Positions 62,963 to 64,000 of a DNA stretch of 64,000 nucleotides are shown here, piece by piece (position 1 is the first letter of the stretch; each line of letters begins with the position of its first letter). The translations under genes were made by a program, and so were the position numbers. The stretch spans positions 124,001 through 188,000 of the forward strand of contig JAJCYT010000030.1 of NCBI GenBank assembly GCA_029262795.1, given 5' to 3'. This DNA is from Candidatus Fraserbacteria bacterium. GTDB taxonomy: Bacteria; Bipolaricaulota; Bipolaricaulia; RBG-16-55-9; JAJCYT01. A model generated the notes under the pieces. That model did not search any database. It saw nothing but the letters and a program-made list of their open reading frames with translations, and had not been told where the DNA came from.

Positions 62963-64000
62963 ATGGAACGCTTACGATATCTGACCGCGGGTGAATCGCA
63001 CGGACGCGGGTTGGTAGGGATTCTGGAAGGCATCCCTGCCAATGTCCCCATCAGCAAAGATGTGCTCAATCATCATCTGGCCCGACGCCAAAAAGGGTTT
63101 GGGCGCGGTGGGCGTCAACTCATCGAAAAAGACGAGGCCGACGTGCTGACTGGCATTCGCTTTGGTATGACCATGGGCAGCCCCATTGCCATGGTGGTTT
63201 GGAACCGCGATTGGGACAACTGGACCGAGCGTATGGATGTATGGCAACGACCAGAAGAAGTTCGCGAGGTGACGGTTCCACGCCCTGGACACGCTGATTT
63301 GTCAGGTGCCCTCAAGTATCGCCAAAAAGATATTCGTAATATTCTCGAACGTGCCAGTGCCCGAGAAACGGCCATTCGTGTTGCTTTAGGGACGGTGGCA
63401 CGTCAATTCCTGGAACACCTGGGTATCGTGATCGGCAGCCATGTGATTCAGATTCACGAAGCCAAAAGCGAGTTTGATGCGACACAGGTTGAAGATTTAA
63501 ATGCAATGAACGAACAGGCCGACGCTTCTGAAGTTCGCTGTCTTGATTCCAAAGCTGAATCACACATGATTTCACAAATCAAAGAAGCCATGCTCACCAA
63601 GAATACAGCTGGCGGTGTGTTTGAAATCATCGCCCGTGGGTTGCCTGTGGGACTGGGCACGCACGTCCATTGGGAGCGCAAGTTGGACGCTCGTATTGCT
63701 CAAGCGATGATGAGCATCCAGGCCATGAAAGGCGTGGGCATTGGTCTGGGTTTTGAGGCAGGTGCGCGTTGGGGATCAGAATGCCATGACGCCATTTACC
63801 ATGACAAAGAGCGAGGCTTTTATCGCAAGAGTACTGGATCTGGTGGGACTGAAGGCGGTATGAGCACGGGCGAGCCACTCATTGTGCGCGTGGCTATGAA
63901 GCCGATTTCAACCTTGATGCAGCCTTTGGACTCCGTTGATCTTCACACCAAAGAGCCCGTGGAAGCCCACATCGAGCGTTCCGACGCTTGCGCGGTACCA
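62963..64000 (+). CDS. aroC: Chorismate synthase, C-terminus cut by the right window edge
   Basis: 346 residues visible, open to the right edge. Signatures: YLTAGESHGRGLVGILEG with the FMN-site GESHG, GRGGRQLIEKDEADVLTG, PRPGHADLSGALKY and RASARETAIRVA, and AGARWGSECHDA. It makes chorismate from EPSP, the last shikimate-pathway step, and needs reduced FMN. It starts at ATG 62963 with the -10 six bases upstream and no Shine-Dalgarno, 38 bases after the alcohol dehydrogenase. Confidence 0.95.
   Translation, partial: MERLRYLTAGESHGRGLVGILEGIPANVPISKDVLNHHLARRQKGFGRGGRQLIEKDEADVLTGIRFGMTMGSPIAMVVWNRDWDNWTERMDVWQRPEEVREVTVPRPGHADLSGALKYRQKDIRNILERASARETAIRVALGTVARQFLEHLGIVIGSHVIQIHEAKSEFDATQVEDLNAMNEQADASEVRCLDSKAESHMISQIKEAMLTKNTAGGVFEIIARGLPVGLGTHVHWERKLDARIAQAMMSIQAMKGVGIGLGFEAGARWGSECHDAIYHDKERGFYRKSTGSGGTEGGMSTGEPLIVRVAMKPISTLMQPLDSVDLHTKEPVEAHIERSDACAVP

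Noticed and set aside
1-64000. tRNA genes, CRISPR arrays, prophage or insertion sequences
   Set aside because: Read through for clover-leaf ends, regular short repeats, integrases and transposases; none found, though a covariance-model scan could still reveal a missed small RNA gene.

Overview
This is one stretch of a bacterial chromosome of moderate G+C (about 47-48% by eye), densely coded on both strands, with no rRNA, tRNA, phage, transposase or CRISPR array that I can see. Affiliation is uncertain. SUF system with SufU, an Asp23 protein, a BTAD/NB-ARC/TPR giant regulator and many secreted IPT/PKD/choice-of-anchor proteins point to an uncultured lineage such as Chloroflexota or another deep-branching phylum. 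One secreted protein ends in a beta-barrel-like strand with a terminal Phe, which would fit an outer membrane, so I do not assign a phylum.

Layout. 1-7.9 kb: a cut secreted protein, a two-component system (histidine kinase and OmpR-type regulator), and three exported proteins (one unknown, one DUF4384/PEGA-like, one IPT+PKD+dockerin-like). 7.9-12 kb: a REPIN-like inverted pair of palindromic repeats, a TPR protein, an S41-peptidase-like protein flanked by two copies of a 156-162 bp repeat that looks like a small-RNA gene, and an AT-rich orphan. 12-17.7 kb: the operon sufC-sufB-sufD-sufU-Rieske-sufS. 17.8-21.8 kb: an LRR lipoprotein and a CGNR regulator, divergent from a VOC / flavin-binding / alpha-beta hydrolase operon, with a tandem 41-bp operator between them. 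21.9-24.6 kb: a deaminase with a probable CTG start and an ArsR-type regulator followed by a 64-residue Cys-tailed protein, thioredoxin and a quinone reductase. 24.7-30.5 kb: an EamA-cupin fusion, PhzF-like, MOSC, M42 peptidase, kelch protein and ThpR. 30.5-36.2 kb: Asp23, two tandem SLC13/NhaD-like carriers with RCK_C domains, and an SGNH-like esterase with a dockerin-like tail. 36.5-39.5 kb: a MerR-controlled aldo/keto-reductase operon. 39.6-44.7 kb: aroE, a HIT protein, tyrS and gyrA. 45-50.3 kb: a choice-of-anchor D protein, a NorQ/NorD-type AAA+/VWA pair and a methyltransferase. 50.6-57.7 kb: two large secreted proteins and the BTAD regulator. 57.7-64 kb: a small DMT transporter, a lipoprotein, a PLP-dependent CBS/CysK enzyme, a TPM-domain protein, a GlmU-like nucleotidyltransferase, a zinc alcohol dehydrogenase and the start of aroC, cut by the right edge.

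Three threads tie the window together. (1) Several small, locally regulated redox and detoxification operons each carry their own regulator (CGNR, ArsR, MerR) and visible operators. (2) The exported proteins share C-terminal modules: a dockerin-like bihelical tail in three, and a FlgD-like Ig tail in two. (3) Intergenic space is seeded with a family of GC-rich palindromic repeats. At least three genes (thpR, the GlmU-like gene, aroC) have a -10 hexamer exactly 6 bases before their ATG and no Shine-Dalgarno, which suggests leaderless mRNAs.
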